Below the pieces are notes generated by a model, which did not search any database, had not been told where the DNA came from, and was given only the letters and a program-made list of their open reading frames with translations. Below, in pieces: positions 1-13,615 of a DNA stretch of 64,000 nt. Source of the stretch: Augochlora pura (Eukaryota; Arthropoda; Insecta; Hymenoptera; Halictidae). Position numbers and translations under genes: made by a program. The stretch's first letter is position 1. Each line of letters starts with the position of its first letter. Where the stretch lies: positions 27,962,001 through 28,026,000 of the forward strand of contig NC_135774.1 of assembly GCF_028453695.1 (NCBI RefSeq), given 5' to 3'.

Positions 1-1832
1 ACGCTCAAGGATCCACGAAGGCTCCCCCGGGCAGGAAACACGGCCGCGGAGCGCCTGCCTGGTGGAGATCGTCGCGAGACCATTACCCCGTGGATCGTTC
101 GTTATTAGCCTCCTCGGAGCTTCGCCGACGATTCTATTCACCGGCTCTGCCCTTTTTCTGGATCCACGGAGCCGCCCCCCGTTGCATCTCCCGTGAGCCG
201 ACAGTGCCCGATACGAAATCCTGTAACAGAACCAACTATACACGTCCGTCGAACAGTGAACTGTCTCTCCCGAGTGTCGGACATCCGTTTTGCACCTATC
301 TCGTCACGATTTAGAAGAGCAGTGTTATTAATGAGACACTGTTATCTAGGATAACAGAACAACTAAATGACATTTTATGATCAATTGTTCCCGAGATTAG
401 TTCTTTTGATATAAAACTGCATAGTGTCGTTGAGGTTCTCTTACGTTTACTTGTCTTATTTTTATTCTTCTCGATAGCTCCGTCCTATTCATAGTTCGCA
501 TAGCATGAGACAAGCGTATTTATGATGGGGACAATCTAAACGAGAAATTAATAGGAATTTCTGAATTAAAATATCTTTGAAATTGTACAATAATGTATTT
601 ATAATAGGGCACCTCTCATGCAGCATCTTTCGTTTACACATTTGTTCTGCGTGTCTCTCGCGTAAGCTTGGCAACAACGATAAAAATTTGTTCGATCAAT
701 TCTTGAAGAGCTGCCTGATTGAATGCAATTTACTGCTTAAAAAATCAAGCAAAAATAACAGTACTTCCAAATGCCACTTTCAAGCTTAACGAAAATTAAT
801 TACCTGACACAGCCACGTATTAACTAGTAATGGCTTCGAATTAGGCGTGACAGATTACAGAGATTCAGAATTTTTCAGGCAAGCATAATATTTCATCCAA
901 TCCACCCATTCCCCCTTTGCTTGTACTTATCGAGCTGCGCGCCTCCCGCGTCCGAAATTCCACAGAAATAATGGCGGCGACCATTCGAAAATCATTTGCA
1001 CGTTTACCGGAAATTATCGCTTGTTGCTCTAGGAAAATAATAAAAATTGAATGCAAATATAAAGTCAAAAGTGAAATGATGTCAATTTCGCATTCGAAAA
1101 ATCATAGTCGAATTCATTTTGCTCGAATATATTCTAAATGTTATTCTAAATTGACACTTTCTATTCTAAATTGAATATATATAATTTCCTATTAGTGTAT
1201 AAATTTAATATTAATGGAACATTGTTAAGGATTTATTTATCTAGTAAATACCGATCCACCGCGCGACGCTATTCCGCATCGAGGGCCGTGATTCGTCCGC
1301 CCATCCTCCGAGAGACGCTCGTTCGCAGAATGATTCAGCGAAGGGAGACTTTCTCTTTCCGCAATCCAGCGCGAGACGCGTCTGGCTGTTTTCCTGGATT
1401 CCTGGAAGCGAGGACGGCCTTCCCAGACAGAAATCCTCCGGACCCGTCGCCGTGACTCGTCGACTTTCTCGAAAGAATTCCTCGCGTCCCCGGCTGTCCA
1501 TTTGCTCCGCGCACGCCGGCGGAAGTAGCGAAGTGGGAAAGAGGGTGTCATAGGTGTAACCAGCTGCAAAAAACACGGGCAAGATGGCGGCGGCCGGAGG
1601 GTGGATGGGCGGTAGTCGTGTCGGCCTTGGGAAAGGGGATGATAAAGAAGGTACAAACGACGACGGAGCGCCATTCCGCTCGAGGAAAACGTACGACATT
1701 GGCTTTTATGCGCGCAATAATGCGAGAGCACCGGCTGACAGGGCCGTAGCACACCGTTGCAAGGGGTTGCACGATGCTAGCCTGGCCCTTCTGTTCTCGT
1801 TATTTTTCTCAATTTCGCGGAGAGAGGAATAG

Positions 1833-1894
1833 AGCGAAAAAGAGAGAAAGAGAGAGAGAGGTGAATGAGAATGAGAGAGAGAGAGAGAGAGGGG
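1833..1894 (+). repeat. (GA)n microsatellite
   Basis: An imperfect purine tract of GA dinucleotides on the plus strand. Confidence 0.9.
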
Positions 1895-2850
1895 AGAACG
1901 AGGATACGCAGAGCTCGTTCGACGCACTTTATCGTCTCTGGCCCGACGCAACTTTTATTTCCCGCCGAAAGAATATGGCCGATGGAATTACACCGCCGCG
2001 TGACAGCGAATTATTGTCGGCAGTTTGTTTCTAGCGGGGCGTAATTCGCGCGTGCAGCTGCCCGCTCCCGACCGCACGCCGCGCGCTGCCTACCTGTCGG
2101 ATCGGCTGATCGACGACGAGAACAATGCTTACCGAATATTTCGCGGGCCTCCGCGGAACGGGGTTTCCTGAGCTCTGGCACTCATCCCCGAGCCGCTTCC
2201 GCCTGTCCCGTTGAATACTCGCGTAAATCTTGCGGAGAACCGACAGCCAAAGCCGCTCGCAAACTTCGCTTCGTTATCGAGAAGAGCGCTGCGCGCAAGA
2301 ATTTTTATCTTCGATAATAATTCCATAACGCAACGAATCCTAAATGCTTCACGTTAATAAAAATTGGAAACCATCTATAGCAAAAATAGCCACTCGCCAA
2401 AAAATTCAAAGCTAATAATTGTAAAGAGAACTCTTACACAATTCCTCCTAAATTATCATTGAAAATTTCAATAAAAATCCCAAATCTATATTTCAATTCC
2501 CTTTATAATAGTTACATTTAAACTCTGTCAAATGTAACTCTGTCTATATATTGTCCTATTATATTTCGAAGGAAGTCATTGATGCACGGAGTCGAGTGAA
2601 CGATCGATTCCGTCGATCTTCTATGGATCGAGAGAGGAAGCTAGGTGCGGCGCAGATGTCGCTTGCGGATTACCATTAAAATACATCTTCCTCGCGTTGT
2701 TCTCGGGCTTATTTATTCGCGCTTATGCCGGGCCTCCGGTACGACGGATAAGTAGGAATTAAATATTCATTTGGCCGGGCCTGGAGGAAGGCGTGCCTTC
2801 GAAGACAGCGACAGACGGAGCAAGGAAGCGCGCGTAAGAGAGAGAGAGAG

Positions 2851-3016
2851 ACAAGAGAAAGAGAGACAAGAGAAAGAGGGACAAGAGAAAGAGAGACAAG
2901 AGAAAGAGAGACAAGGGAAAGAGAGACAAGGGAAAGAGAGACAAGAGAAAGAGAGACAGAGGAAAAGGGAGACAAGAGAAAGAGAGACAAGAGAAAGAGA
3001 GACAAGAGAAAGAGAG
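2851..3016 (+). repeat. 15-bp purine minisatellite, about 11 copies
   Basis: The unit ACAAGAGAAAGAGAG repeats almost perfectly; one copy is 16 bp. Because 15 is a multiple of 3, it creates long repetitive open frames (RQEKE on the plus strand) that are artefacts. Confidence 0.9.
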
Positions 3017-4484
3017 ACAAAAAGCAAGGAGAGTAAGAGAGACATAGAGAGAGAGAGGGACAAAGAGCGAAGAAAAGAGTAAAAGAGACAGACAGAGATA
3101 CAAATAGCGTGAAGGAGAGTAAGATGGACAGAGAGGAGGAGACGTGGCTCAAACGAGGGCGGAAAGGGAGGCGCGGGACCGGATGAAAAGTGAAATAAAG
3201 CGAACGAGGGAGGAAAGGCCTGAGCGCGGAAACAGGAGTAGAATGAGACAAGCGGGACGAGGAGGAGGCGCGGAAAGATTTGTCGCACTCAACCGGATTA
3301 AACGAAAGGTACTCCGCGCGTGAAAGGGGGTTGCGGGGCGCAGCAGCGGAAGGGCGCCGTCGCCGCGGCTTTCTCCCGTTGTACCCCTGGCTTGCGTTCG
3401 CCTAACTCGCCCGTTCCGCGACAAGCTGTCGTTGTGCATTATTCACGGCCGATCTGCGCGCGATCCCACCAGCCAACTTCTCTGACGTCCTTTCCATAAA
3501 AGTGTCGCCGAGTTTGAAGAAGGTCCGCGGGGAAATTGACGTGCTATATTCCGCCCCCTATCCCCCTTCCTCCCTAGCCGATACAGATCGGAATCGGCGA
3601 CCCCGTCGTGAATAGCGAAATCTCGGCGCGGGACTTTCGACGAGTTCGCGATTCCAACGCTGGATCGTTCGATCTTGGATAAATTGTTCTCGCGATATAT
3701 TATTTTTATATTAATTTTACACGATTTTTCGGCAATATTGTGAATTTTAATTGGTTTGTAAGGGGTATAGTTTGTCGAAGTTAATGAGGTTTGATCTATA
3801 GTCTCTTAAGGCCATTCGCGATGGTTTTGTAACTATGATTATTATGATATTATGATTATTGTGATAAATTCCTTGCTGTCTTCGCTCGCCTATATATTTA
3901 TTACGAAATACATATTTGACGAAAGAATTAAAAATCATATATTCTTATCTAACAAAACCCCTTACATAACCATCATGCCCCTATTTCACGCCAAAGATGA
4001 AATATTCGCCAATAAAATAATCTCAGACTGCACATCCACCAGAAGGCTTCCTATTCCTCTTATTTGGTACCGCGCCTAGTCTGGGCAACATCTGTTGACC
4101 TTTCCGCAACGATCTCTCCTCCGTCCGCTAAATCGCGCTGCCCACGGTGCCCCATAGACGTGTCAGCGTACGGCGGCGAAGCTTTCGAAACCGCGCGGAG
4201 TTCATTCATCGCGCGGCACTTCCACGCCGGTTCTCGCGCAGAGTTCGACGCGAGTTCGACGCCCACGCCCCGGCGCGCAGCAGTCGAATAAACACGATTG
4301 CAACGGCACGGTTGCATTCCGAGTTCGACTTAATGCGTCGCGAATTTTTCGTTCCAGATCGGAAAGCCGTGGTCGACGCGTCGATTACCGGGGTCTGAAA
4401 AATCGAAAAGCGACCGAGAGCCGGCGACTTTTTACCGAGCTGAACGAGCTCCGGAACAAGGTCGACCTAGACGACGCTTATGTA

Positions 4485-4836
4485 TACAGGGTGTCCCAGT
4501 TTTTAAGGTTCAAATTTTAAATCTAAAATGCTAAATCTAAATGATTTAAATGAAAATTTAAGGCAAAATATCTCGACGCGAATGACTTAATACGTTAAAT
4601 TATCTTTGCATTGCTGAAATACCCTGATTTATACGAAAATTTAATAATAATACATATACGTTAAAAAATCTTTACATTGCTAAAATACCCCGATTTCTAT
4701 GAAAATTTAAGGAAAAATAGCCCGATGCGTTAATAAAGCCCTATATGACCTACGTTTACAGAACATTTTTTTCTTACATCGTGCCACAAAATACACTGAC
4801 AAAGTTTGAACCTTAAATACTGGGACACACCCTGTA
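4485..4836. mobile_element. MITE with TACAGGGTGTCCCAG-type inverted ends, TA flanks
   Basis: The left end TATACAGGGTGTCCCAGTTT continues with TTAAGGTTCAAA. The right end, read backwards, is TATACAGGGTGTGTCCCAGT continuing with ATTTAAGGTTCAAA. That gives about 30-bp inverted repeats around a roughly 350-bp AT-rich body without an ORF. TA at both borders suggests a Tc1/mariner-type element. The interior holds two diverged copies of a roughly 75-bp unit (about 4590-4655 and 4655-4720). Confidence 0.75.
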
Positions 4837-5013
4837 TATATTATGTACATACATATGTACACGTATGTATATCGTTGGAACGCGTCGACCGTCGGACTTC
4901 GCATGACATTTCTACGGTTATCTGGGCGCTGATACGCGTAGCCCGCGCGCGTGTCTCTTGCCCGGTGTGGATCGGTTGTGTCCACCCGCCGCGCGCCGGC
5001 CGGTTACAAATAT

Positions 5014-5015
<2 letters not shown>

Positions 5016-5069
<54 letters not shown>
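5016..5069 (+). repeat. (GA)n microsatellite
   Basis: A nearly pure GA tract of about 54 bp. Confidence 0.92.
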
Positions 5070-5070
<1 letters not shown>

Positions 5071-5337
5071 GTGTGGTGTAGTATCGGTGCGTGTACGCAA
5101 AACGGAGCGAAAGATATCTGCATCGGGCCCGCGCGCGGCCGAGGCTAATGCACTCTAATCTAGCCTGCCTCTATAGATAGAGACCCCTCAATGCCATTCA
5201 CTGCACGTACGTATGCACGGGCTGTGCAACAGAGGCCGGCGCGGTTGCACCCGGCGTCGTGCAATGCACCGCCGTGAACCGCAGACCTTCGCCGAGCCAG
5301 ACGGTATCGGAATTATTTGCACGGACTGGGACGGCTG

Positions 5338-5368
5338 GGGGCTGGCTGGCTGGCTGGCTGGCTGGCTG
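5338..5368 (+). repeat. (GGCT)n microsatellite
   Basis: About seven GGCT units in a row. Confidence 0.9.
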
Positions 5369-6418
5369 TGTGGCTCTCTCTCTCTCGCCGTGTGTCTGCG
5401 CCTCGCTTTTGCAAAAATTCTGCCGGCGCTCTCCTACCCGCGCCTCCCCCTGGTTCGATCATGCGCGCCCCTGAATCGCGACACGCACCGGCAACACGGA
5501 AAAACACGCCCTGTTGCGTCGAGTGCGCCCGCGATTTTTTCGAATATTTCCCCGCCCGGCTCTCCCTCTCTATTTCTCTCTATTTCTCTCTCTCCCTCTC
5601 TCTTTCTCTATGTCTCTATTTCGTATGCGTCGCTCGCGCGCCGGAGAATAGATAGAATTTATAGACGGCCGCCTGCCGTGAACTCTCCGCCACCGTTCCG
5701 CTGCTCGTTTATTTGCCGCCGTCGTTTTATTCAGCGACGAAAATTAAATTTAATTAAATTAGTCTCGACGGACCGGCGACGCTAATTATATTCTTTTTAT
5801 TCTTTTTTTGTGTTTTTTTTTTTTATTTTTGTTTCCCGTTGCGAAGAACGGGGGAATTGACAATTTCGCGCGTCGACCTCTGCTCGTCGCGCGGTCTTCG
5901 CGGAGCGACCCCCCAACGGGCGGATTTTTGTTAACCTTTCTTTGTTCGCAAAATGCCGTAGGAAAATGAACGGTCGGGGCACGCGTTTATTGTCTCGAAA
6001 ACGGCGCGCTCGCTCGACGAGTCCGATTCCTCTTTTCACGAGAATGGCGCATCGGCGCGGACATTTTTTTTTTTTTCGCTAGGATTTCATTGTGCGAGCC
6101 ATAAAGTATGTTTCGCGGTGAGCGTTTTTGTCTTTTTTTTTTTCAATCTCTATGGTTGAACGGAGGTGAACTGAACGAAATTTCGCTGGATAGTCGGTTT
6201 CGTAATTTTTCTATTTTTTAAACGATTTGTAGAGGATTTTCCGTGTGGACTTTTTTAATTTTCGTTTTAAGTTTATGTACGCCCTCGAGGAATAATCGTA
6301 TAGTATATGTATATACTTTTATTTCATACTGTACATTAGATACTTTTGTTAGTCAACAAAGAGTCGTAACAAACAGTATAATATTTAAAGAAATAAATTA
6401 TGATTATAAATTTTTAGG

Positions 6419-6678
6419 TTAGAACATTCCGTGCCACGTGTAGCACTAGTGGTACACGCTTAAATAGCTATTCAATGCGTTAAAAAAATATTTTACGACA
6501 AGTTAAAATCCAAGAAAAAATTTCCACCAAAAGAATAGATCCATAATAAATCTGCTTCATAGATGTATTGACCCTAATAGCTAAATAAACATAATATATT
6601 GATTTTTAAAACATCAGTTTACCAGAATGAAGAGTCGACTAAAATCTCGGCATACAAGTTCGGCATGGAACGTGTTAA
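6419..6678. mobile_element. Degenerate TTAA element
   Basis: The left end is TTAGAACATTCCGTGCCACG. The right end reads TTAACACGTTCCATGCCG in reverse complement. The body is AT-rich and has no ORF. A second GGGTTAA lies directly beyond the right end (TTAA at 6683-6686). Confidence 0.45.
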
Positions 6679-9600
6679 AGGGTTAAGTCGCTCGCTCCAG
6701 CAAAAGTAATAAAAATATTATTACCTGGCGAAGCAGATAAATAGAAATAAACCAGTATTAATATTACCAGGATATTTTAAAAGGTATCCATGTAATTTCT
6801 AACGTGACTATACCATTATATAAGGTGTCCAGTATTTTTCCAAACCGATTCAAAAGTTCCGTCGCTGGCTGTGCAACGACTCGGCAATTAAACGCGTCGT
6901 AAAAATGCGAAGCGTGGAGCGTTATTTCGCTATTCCCGATGCAAACGACCCGAGATCGAACAGCGGAGGAATTCGCCGGCTTAGCGCGCGCACAATCTCC
7001 CCGGTTAATTCTCTTTAAACAGAGAGAGAAAGATAGAGAGAAGAGAAGCCGCGCGTTGCGTCGCCGCGACTATCCCAGCGCCGCGGCTAAATGCCGCGTA
7101 ACGAATCGCGTAGAGGAGACTCTCTCGCGGCTCGGGTCTTGCTCGAGCATCGCGCGGTTAATAATTGCCGGTGATGGTTAGCGACACTCGGTGTTCCCGG
7201 TGAAAAGCCGGGTGATTTAGGATTCCGTCGCACCGCCGCCGCCGCGCCGTTACAATGGAATCCAAGCTTGCTGCTCGGTGTGTTGACATTTAAACGCCGC
7301 GGAGCTCGATCCCCGAGTGACAGCCGGTGGATTTAGTGCCTCGGGAGCGAGGACTTGCTCCCTGTCTGTCCTTTCTAGCCGTCGCGTTTCATTGCGTTGC
7401 ACAATGCGCCGCCGTTGACCAGCGCATTCCTTTTCGCGATGAATTGCGGAACAACCGAATACCTGAAGAGGGCAGAAAGAGAGAGAGAGGGAAAATGCGC
7501 GCGAAAGAAAAATGCAACGGACCGCGGCGCCGAGGGAAACTGGGTCGACAGAGATTCCTTTAACCTTCCATCGCCTTTGGGATTTTAACCGAACCGGTCG
7601 CACCTGAGTTCTGGGCCACCGTGTCTCGGTTTCGCTAGCTCCAACTCGTTTGTGTAACGTTCTTAATCAGAATTGACACGTTTCAGATCTTTCAGACTTA
7701 TTTTAGACTTTCTGAATTTCTAAAAACGCCTTACAGATTCAATTGAATACGATATTGTCGCTTTTATCATACAGGAATAAGTTAACGAGGATATTTCAAT
7801 GTTGCGAATTAAATGAACACCCTATATATATGTTGGTATTCTTTATTAACGTTTTAGGCTTGATTACCATTTTAATTGGTATTTTATAATGGCAATTTCA
7901 GTAAATTATGATTTTTCTTAAGATATTATATATACCATTTTTCTTTTATATATTTTTTTTGACGTAGCTATATACAAGATAGTATTAGCTATACATATAC
8001 TTGGCTGTATACTTTTATCTTAGTGTAATGTACACTTTCGCTTTAATCGTTCACTTTAATATCTAATAATAAAATTCAGTAAAGTACGATACATCCGCGG
8101 AAGGCTCTATAATGGCGCGTCGTGCCTAAAGAGGTTAAATTATTTATTAGAAGAAAGTGTTGCATTTAACCTCTTACTCTACAATGTCGTGACAGACTCT
8201 AGTGATGGAGATTCTGAACAGAATTTAATAAATATTCTTTAGTTTGCTTAAATCGAAATATTTTATCTTATCATTGTACAGTTATTAGTGAACATATAAG
8301 ATTGCAATAGTTATAAATATTTTCTTTTTGCTAGCAAATTATGTTACAAAGAAATCCTAATCGCTATATCAGGAATCATAGTGCAGAGGGTAAAAGAAAA
8401 TATAAAGAAAACATGTCCAATAAAATCACAATAACTTGCACAGTTTACAAAGAGATATTGACACCTAATATACTAAATAAAATAGCGCTAGAGTAACTGC
8501 AACTATTTAGAAATCGCAATTCTTTAAAACACGATGAAACCCGGTCCCGTAATTTTCATAAGTCAATAAAGACCAGATGCTTTTAGAGCTGACGATTCAT
8601 CCTCGGCGAGGAATAATTAAAATCGCGGTCACTTTCGAAACTCTCTAAAAATCGAAACAGTGTCATCGCTTTTACGAAAATCTCTTTGCCGAAGATTCCG
8701 CGACGTTTACGAGGAAAATAAAATGAATTCGCGCGCGGCAGCCTGGCGGCGAGAGAAAATCGACGAGCGCGACGCGTCTGCCGGAAGGTTAAAGGCGTGT
8801 TATCGAGTTCCCGAGTTTCTCCTGTTAGCGTCGACGAATTTTTTCTCGGCGAAGGAGAAACTAGGAGACACGCGGTGGGCGTCGCGCCGTGGAACGCAAA
8901 TAGCTCGAGACGCGTCTCTCCGTGACCGACGATACCGCGCCTCCACCCACGAGCCGCCCGCGGATCGGCGGACGGGAACTTTTCGCGCGTCGCGGGGATC
9001 GCGATAACGCCGCGCGAACACAGGGTTCGAGCAACGGGCCTCGCGGTAATCGTTGCCGGCCCGCGGAACAAGGACGGAAACACCGTCGCGGAAGAAAACA
9101 AGCGCGCGATACCTAATTAATCTAACGGCGAACGGTTCCTGTCGTTGCCGCGACCACGCTAATTACCGTCGATCATCATCCTATAGCCGGCTTGCTCGAC
9201 TCGATCGCCGAGGTTTCACGATCGTTCGTTCAACCGGCGAGAAGCTGTCATTTGCATTAATTCAACCTTATCACGCGCTGCCATCGAATTTGTTGCGCTT
9301 ATTGCCGGAGGAAATGTGTCGGCAAATAGTTTCGACGGGCAGTTTGCTGCGATTATAACAGTACGCGTTATTGAAATGGATTTTTTATTTGTATAAAATA
9401 TTTATTTTATCGTTATTTTCAACGCTGGTAGTATTATAAAAATAATACAGATTCATTTAACATAATTAGTATCTCAAATAATTAATTATTTTGTTACCTT
9501 TCAAATAATTGTTTCGAAGGGTTCTAGGATAAAATAATGTCAGTTAAAATAATAATACAAGTTATCGATGCTATTTATTATTTTTAAAATAGTATCTAAA

Positions 9601-12600
9601 TATCCAATAAATATCTAAAATAATAGATTGTAATAAGTTGTGCCAGTTGAAATGTGTCCAGATCTGTTCTCAAGTATATAATGGTTAATGTTTCAATTAT
9701 TAACAAGAAATTGTTTAAAATTCCACTGATAAGAACAATCATGGTTGCGAAATACAAATCTCTATCCCCTTAAAACCGCATTTAATAAATTAAAAGTCAC
9801 GGTACACTTATCGATTCTTAAGGGACAATTAAGTAACGTCGCCCGGATAAATCATGACGGCTTCATCCCTCGAAGGGCCGCGTCAGAAGTACGACTCCAA
9901 CTCCGAGCACAATGGTATTATTATTCACGTCTCATTGGCCGTTCCCCAAAACGAATCAGCCGAACGACCTCCGAGCATCGACCGGGGCCGTCCGTCCATT
10001 TAGCAGCGACTTTTTCAATTTACTGCTGCAAAAAGGGGTTGACAGTTCGATCTTGAACGACCCTCTTCAGTCGAAAAACGGTTACATCGGTTCCGATTCT
10101 CCACTCGGGCCTCCTTTTGTGCCCGCGCGCGCACACCATAGTTCGACACGTTCATCCCGGCGTTGTGTACGCCGTTCGATCTTTAGCATTTCGAGCGCCA
10201 TCCTCTCGAAAAAAAGGGGAAAGAAGAGGGGAGCCGCGCCCCTCCCGCCGTTCAGAAAAGAGAAATTCTCGTGCCCCGGCAGGGTCAACCCCTTTTCATA
10301 GAGGCTGTGCTTGCCGGGTGTCCGGGGGGAAATGTAGGGTAACGAGATTCACGTTCAGGTGGGGCACCCGTCGTACACAATAATTTCCTCGAGCGATCGG
10401 TTCCTGATTGGTGGGCGTGGAACCCTTCGCGGCCCTTCTTCCCGCGGCTCTCGAAAAAGATCGCAATCGGGGTCCGGCTTTTCACCGGTCTCCGCTCTCT
10501 CGCTCGTTTTCCACGTCTTTCCACGCCGTCGGATCGACCGGGGGGTTTTTCACGGGACGTCGCCCGTGAATCGCACCCGTCAACCCCGACGATTCCATCC
10601 CCCCTTGACAAGCCCCGCCGGCCGAAACTCGATAACGTCGAGCCGCTTAATTGTCCTATCGGAGCACACCCGGGTTTCGATTTCGTACGCGCGAAAAAGG
10701 GACGATCTCTTTGTTCGTGGAGAAATAGCGCAGGTGCGAGATCTGCGTTCCAAATAACTTTCAATTTCTGTTGGATTTACCCTCGGATGGCGATGGATGG
10801 ATCAAGTTCGACCCGGAGGATTGGAATCGTTTGGTTATCGAATTGTAGGGGGTTGAAGTAAATGAAGTGATTTTAGGTTAGGATAAGGGGCTGATGAACG
10901 AAGCTCAGTGTTGTTGTAATTATTTTTAATAATAGAGTGGTGATAACGCTCTTGAAGTATAAGTTGTTAATTTGTATAATACAGTGTCTAGTTTATCGGT
11001 AGCCATTACTTCGTCTTCGCCAACATGGCACAATTAACTTTATTATTATTTCTATGTTCATTACATATAATTATTTTCTTCTTTTCCTACATTCAATTTT
11101 GAGTAAAATATTTCTCATAACCTTAACTTTATTATTACTATTATTTCTATATTTATTATATATAGCTATTTCCTCCCTTTCCTTCCTTCAATTTTAAGTA
11201 AAAATATTTAACGTGTCTCATTCGATAAATATAGCTATTTTTAAATATAATAAATATAGCTATACCAAAATTGCTATTTTGATCAGTTGTAGTATAATAC
11301 TTAGTATAATTTAACAATGGGTAAGGGTATTTAACAATGTCGACATTATTTTGTTAATTATATCACAATTCTCATGACGCTTCAGAGGCACCATTCGAGT
11401 GCAAGGAATTAATAAATAGTATCATCGCCGTCTATTGGTCCTTGCGACCTGCCTCTTAAAGAAGTCTGAGCCTTCTAAGATTAACTAGACACCGGCGAAC
11501 TCTCAGCGTCGCCGAAAACAGTCGGCGAAACAATCGCAAAGACGCCCCCCCAAACTCTCTTAAGAAAGTCGCTCTCGGTCCCGGTAAGACGCGAATGGTA
11601 ATTAATAAAATATCGAGGCGGAGTGCAGGGAAAGCTTCTTATCCGCTGGCGAGGTAGTAGCGGCTCTCTTAAATTCGCCAGTCGGCGCAGAAATCCGGCC
11701 GTTTTCGCGTCATTACCGGATTTTCCCGGTGGCTGGGGCCGAGCAAAGCCGGCAGCCAGTCAGCCGAGAAGCCACCCTTTTAAGAACCTGCCGTCCACGG
11801 AATAATTCCGCGAGTCTCGGGACGAGATGAGCTCCCCCGGCCCCTCCCTTCCCTTCCCCTCCCCTCTGCTTCTGCTCAGCCAACTCGTCCGTGCGATTTT
11901 AATGCAGTTTTTAAGTGGATTTCCTGCGCGTTTCCCTCCTTGAGCCGGCGAATTCAATTACGCTTGTTTTTCTCGCCGTCCAAACGGACGTGTACAGTTT
12001 TCGCGAGCGGCTCGCTCTTGTTCATTGGACGATCGTCGAATCACGCGGTTCTCCGCGGCCATCATCGCCGATTAATTACACGGACACGCGTGCGAACCGG
12101 ACACGCGAGAGCTGTGCTCGCCTCTGCCCCCCCGCTTCTGGGCACGCGCGCGATCCGCTTAATCGTCTCGCGTTACACCGCGCCGATTCTATCCGCGCGC
12201 GCCGGGATTAGGCGCGTGGGCGCGCGGGGACCAGCCAGCGGCGCGCGTACTCGAACGCCTCCGGGGAAACTTTACACCGGGTGGATTTTTCTTGCGGCCA
12301 GATATACCGCGCCAGATGGATGCCGCGGGGGGGTTGAAACTCGAGCGATACGGGCCGCGCACCGGGCCACACGATACCAGAAATATTTCATTCTGGTTCG
12401 CCGCCGATCCGCGATCCCGTGCCACGGCGACACCTACCGCTTACCCAATTAACGACGCGATGTCTTGCGTTTGTTCGACGAGTCTCGGAAGGCTATATGA
12501 TTCTGTTTTTTTTTTTTTTAAATTGAGTAATCGGTGGACGTAACTCTTTATATTATATAAAGGCTGTGTTAGTAGATAATATAGTATAATAAAGTCTGTG

Positions 12601-13404
12601 TAACGATGCCTCTTGACTGTCAAGAATTGTGATAGTAATTATTTTATTCAAATAATGCAAAATTCTTGGTGACAAGAATAAGGGTTGTAACGAAAGGTGC
12701 AACGAAAGTAAAAGATACATAAACTAAATGTAACTAAAATAAAATAAATAAAAGTAAGTAAGGAAGTGAATAAAAATAAAAGCACAAATAAATGAAATAC
12801 AAAGAATAAATATACAAAAAGTAGAAATACAAAAAGTAAAACTACAAAAAGTAGAAATACAGAAGGTAACAATTCCTTTATCATTCTGACGTCATTCAGT
12901 CTTTCTCAGCAGCTAGAAATACATTCACGAACAAATTTAATTAAATCGACTTATTTCACTAAACTCACCATAAATAAAATGACTAAAAATCTAAATAAAT
13001 ATTAGCTCGTTCTGCGTAAAAAGCAACAGTCTAAAGCTGCTCTTAGTATTCTATAAATCAAGCGTTAAACAAACGCATGTCCATAAACTCACTAAAGTAG
13101 CCTAGTTTCGTTTAGTGCGCCCATTGCTCCCACCAAAGGCATCGAATGACAGCACACCAGTTTCAGACACGATACCCAACAAAAATATCTATTGATCATC
13201 GGAGATAGTTCGAGTTCAACGTGCGCGGAAAGCGACACGTGGTGCCGCTTCATATTTCCCCAACATGTATTTTGTATGGCCGCATTAATTAGTGAAATAC
13301 ACTGGCTTGGAGTGGATAGAGACTGGTCTCGGATATGCACGAAATAATTTATGTACCTAATAATTTATGTTTCTTATTCCGCAACGTCGCGCGGAATAGC
13401 CACT

Positions 13405-13480
13405 CGCCTCACTCTCTCTACTCTCTCTCTCTCTAATATATCTCTCTCTACTCTCTCTCTCTCTCTCTCTTTGCTTCTTT
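13405..13480 (-). repeat. (CT)n-rich tract
   Basis: Interrupted CT dinucleotides, about 90 bp upstream of a long GA tract. Confidence 0.85.
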
Positions 13481-13561
13481 TTATCTCGCTCTTACACGTC
13501 TCGGCGTTTCATTTATTCATTCGCGCGCCGAGGCTTGCTCAGGATTTTTGACAGACAGTAC

Positions 13562-13563
<2 letters not shown>

Positions 13564-13613
<50 letters not shown>
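13564..13613 (+). repeat. (GA)n microsatellite
   Basis: A pure 50-bp GA tract. Confidence 0.93.

Positions 13614-13615
<2 letters not shown>

Larger units (their letters stand above)
1..4480. other. Noncoding, GC/AT mosaic, probable hdc intron
   Basis: No open frame here resembles a known protein; the longer ones run through purine repeats. The segment holds a (GA)n tract at 1833-1894 and the 15-bp purine repeat at 2851-3016. AT-rich blocks lie at 340-1240, 2330-2580 and 3690-4030. Confidence 0.6.
4840..12800. other. Noncoding, probable hdc intron
   Basis: Alternating GC-rich blocks (5.1-6.1, 6.9-7.6, 8.6-9.3, 10.1-10.7, 11.5-12.5 kb) and AT-rich blocks. The segment holds (GA)n at 5016-5069, (GGCT)n at 5338-5368, CT-rich DNA near 5.56-5.62 kb and a degenerate TTAA element at 6419-6678. 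No exon was recognised. Confidence 0.6.

Noticed and set aside
2709..3439. Several minus-strand frames rich in leucine, serine and phenylalanine that look like membrane proteins
   Set aside because: They are translations of the 15-bp GA-rich repeat and nearby purine DNA.
6815..7830. TATATAAGGTGTCCA at the left and ACACCCTATATATA at the right as ends of a 1-kb element
   Set aside because: Only about 13 bases match imperfectly, and the GC-rich interior does not look like an element body.
8129..8174. Inverted AGAGGTTAAA/TTTAACCTCT pair
   Set aside because: It could be two TTAA-element ends meeting, but neither has a convincing opposite end.
13092..13340. Complex, repeat-free minus-strand frame of 82 codons that looks protein-like
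   Set aside because: No family could be named and there is no start, splice or repeat evidence. A protein search against transposases would decide.
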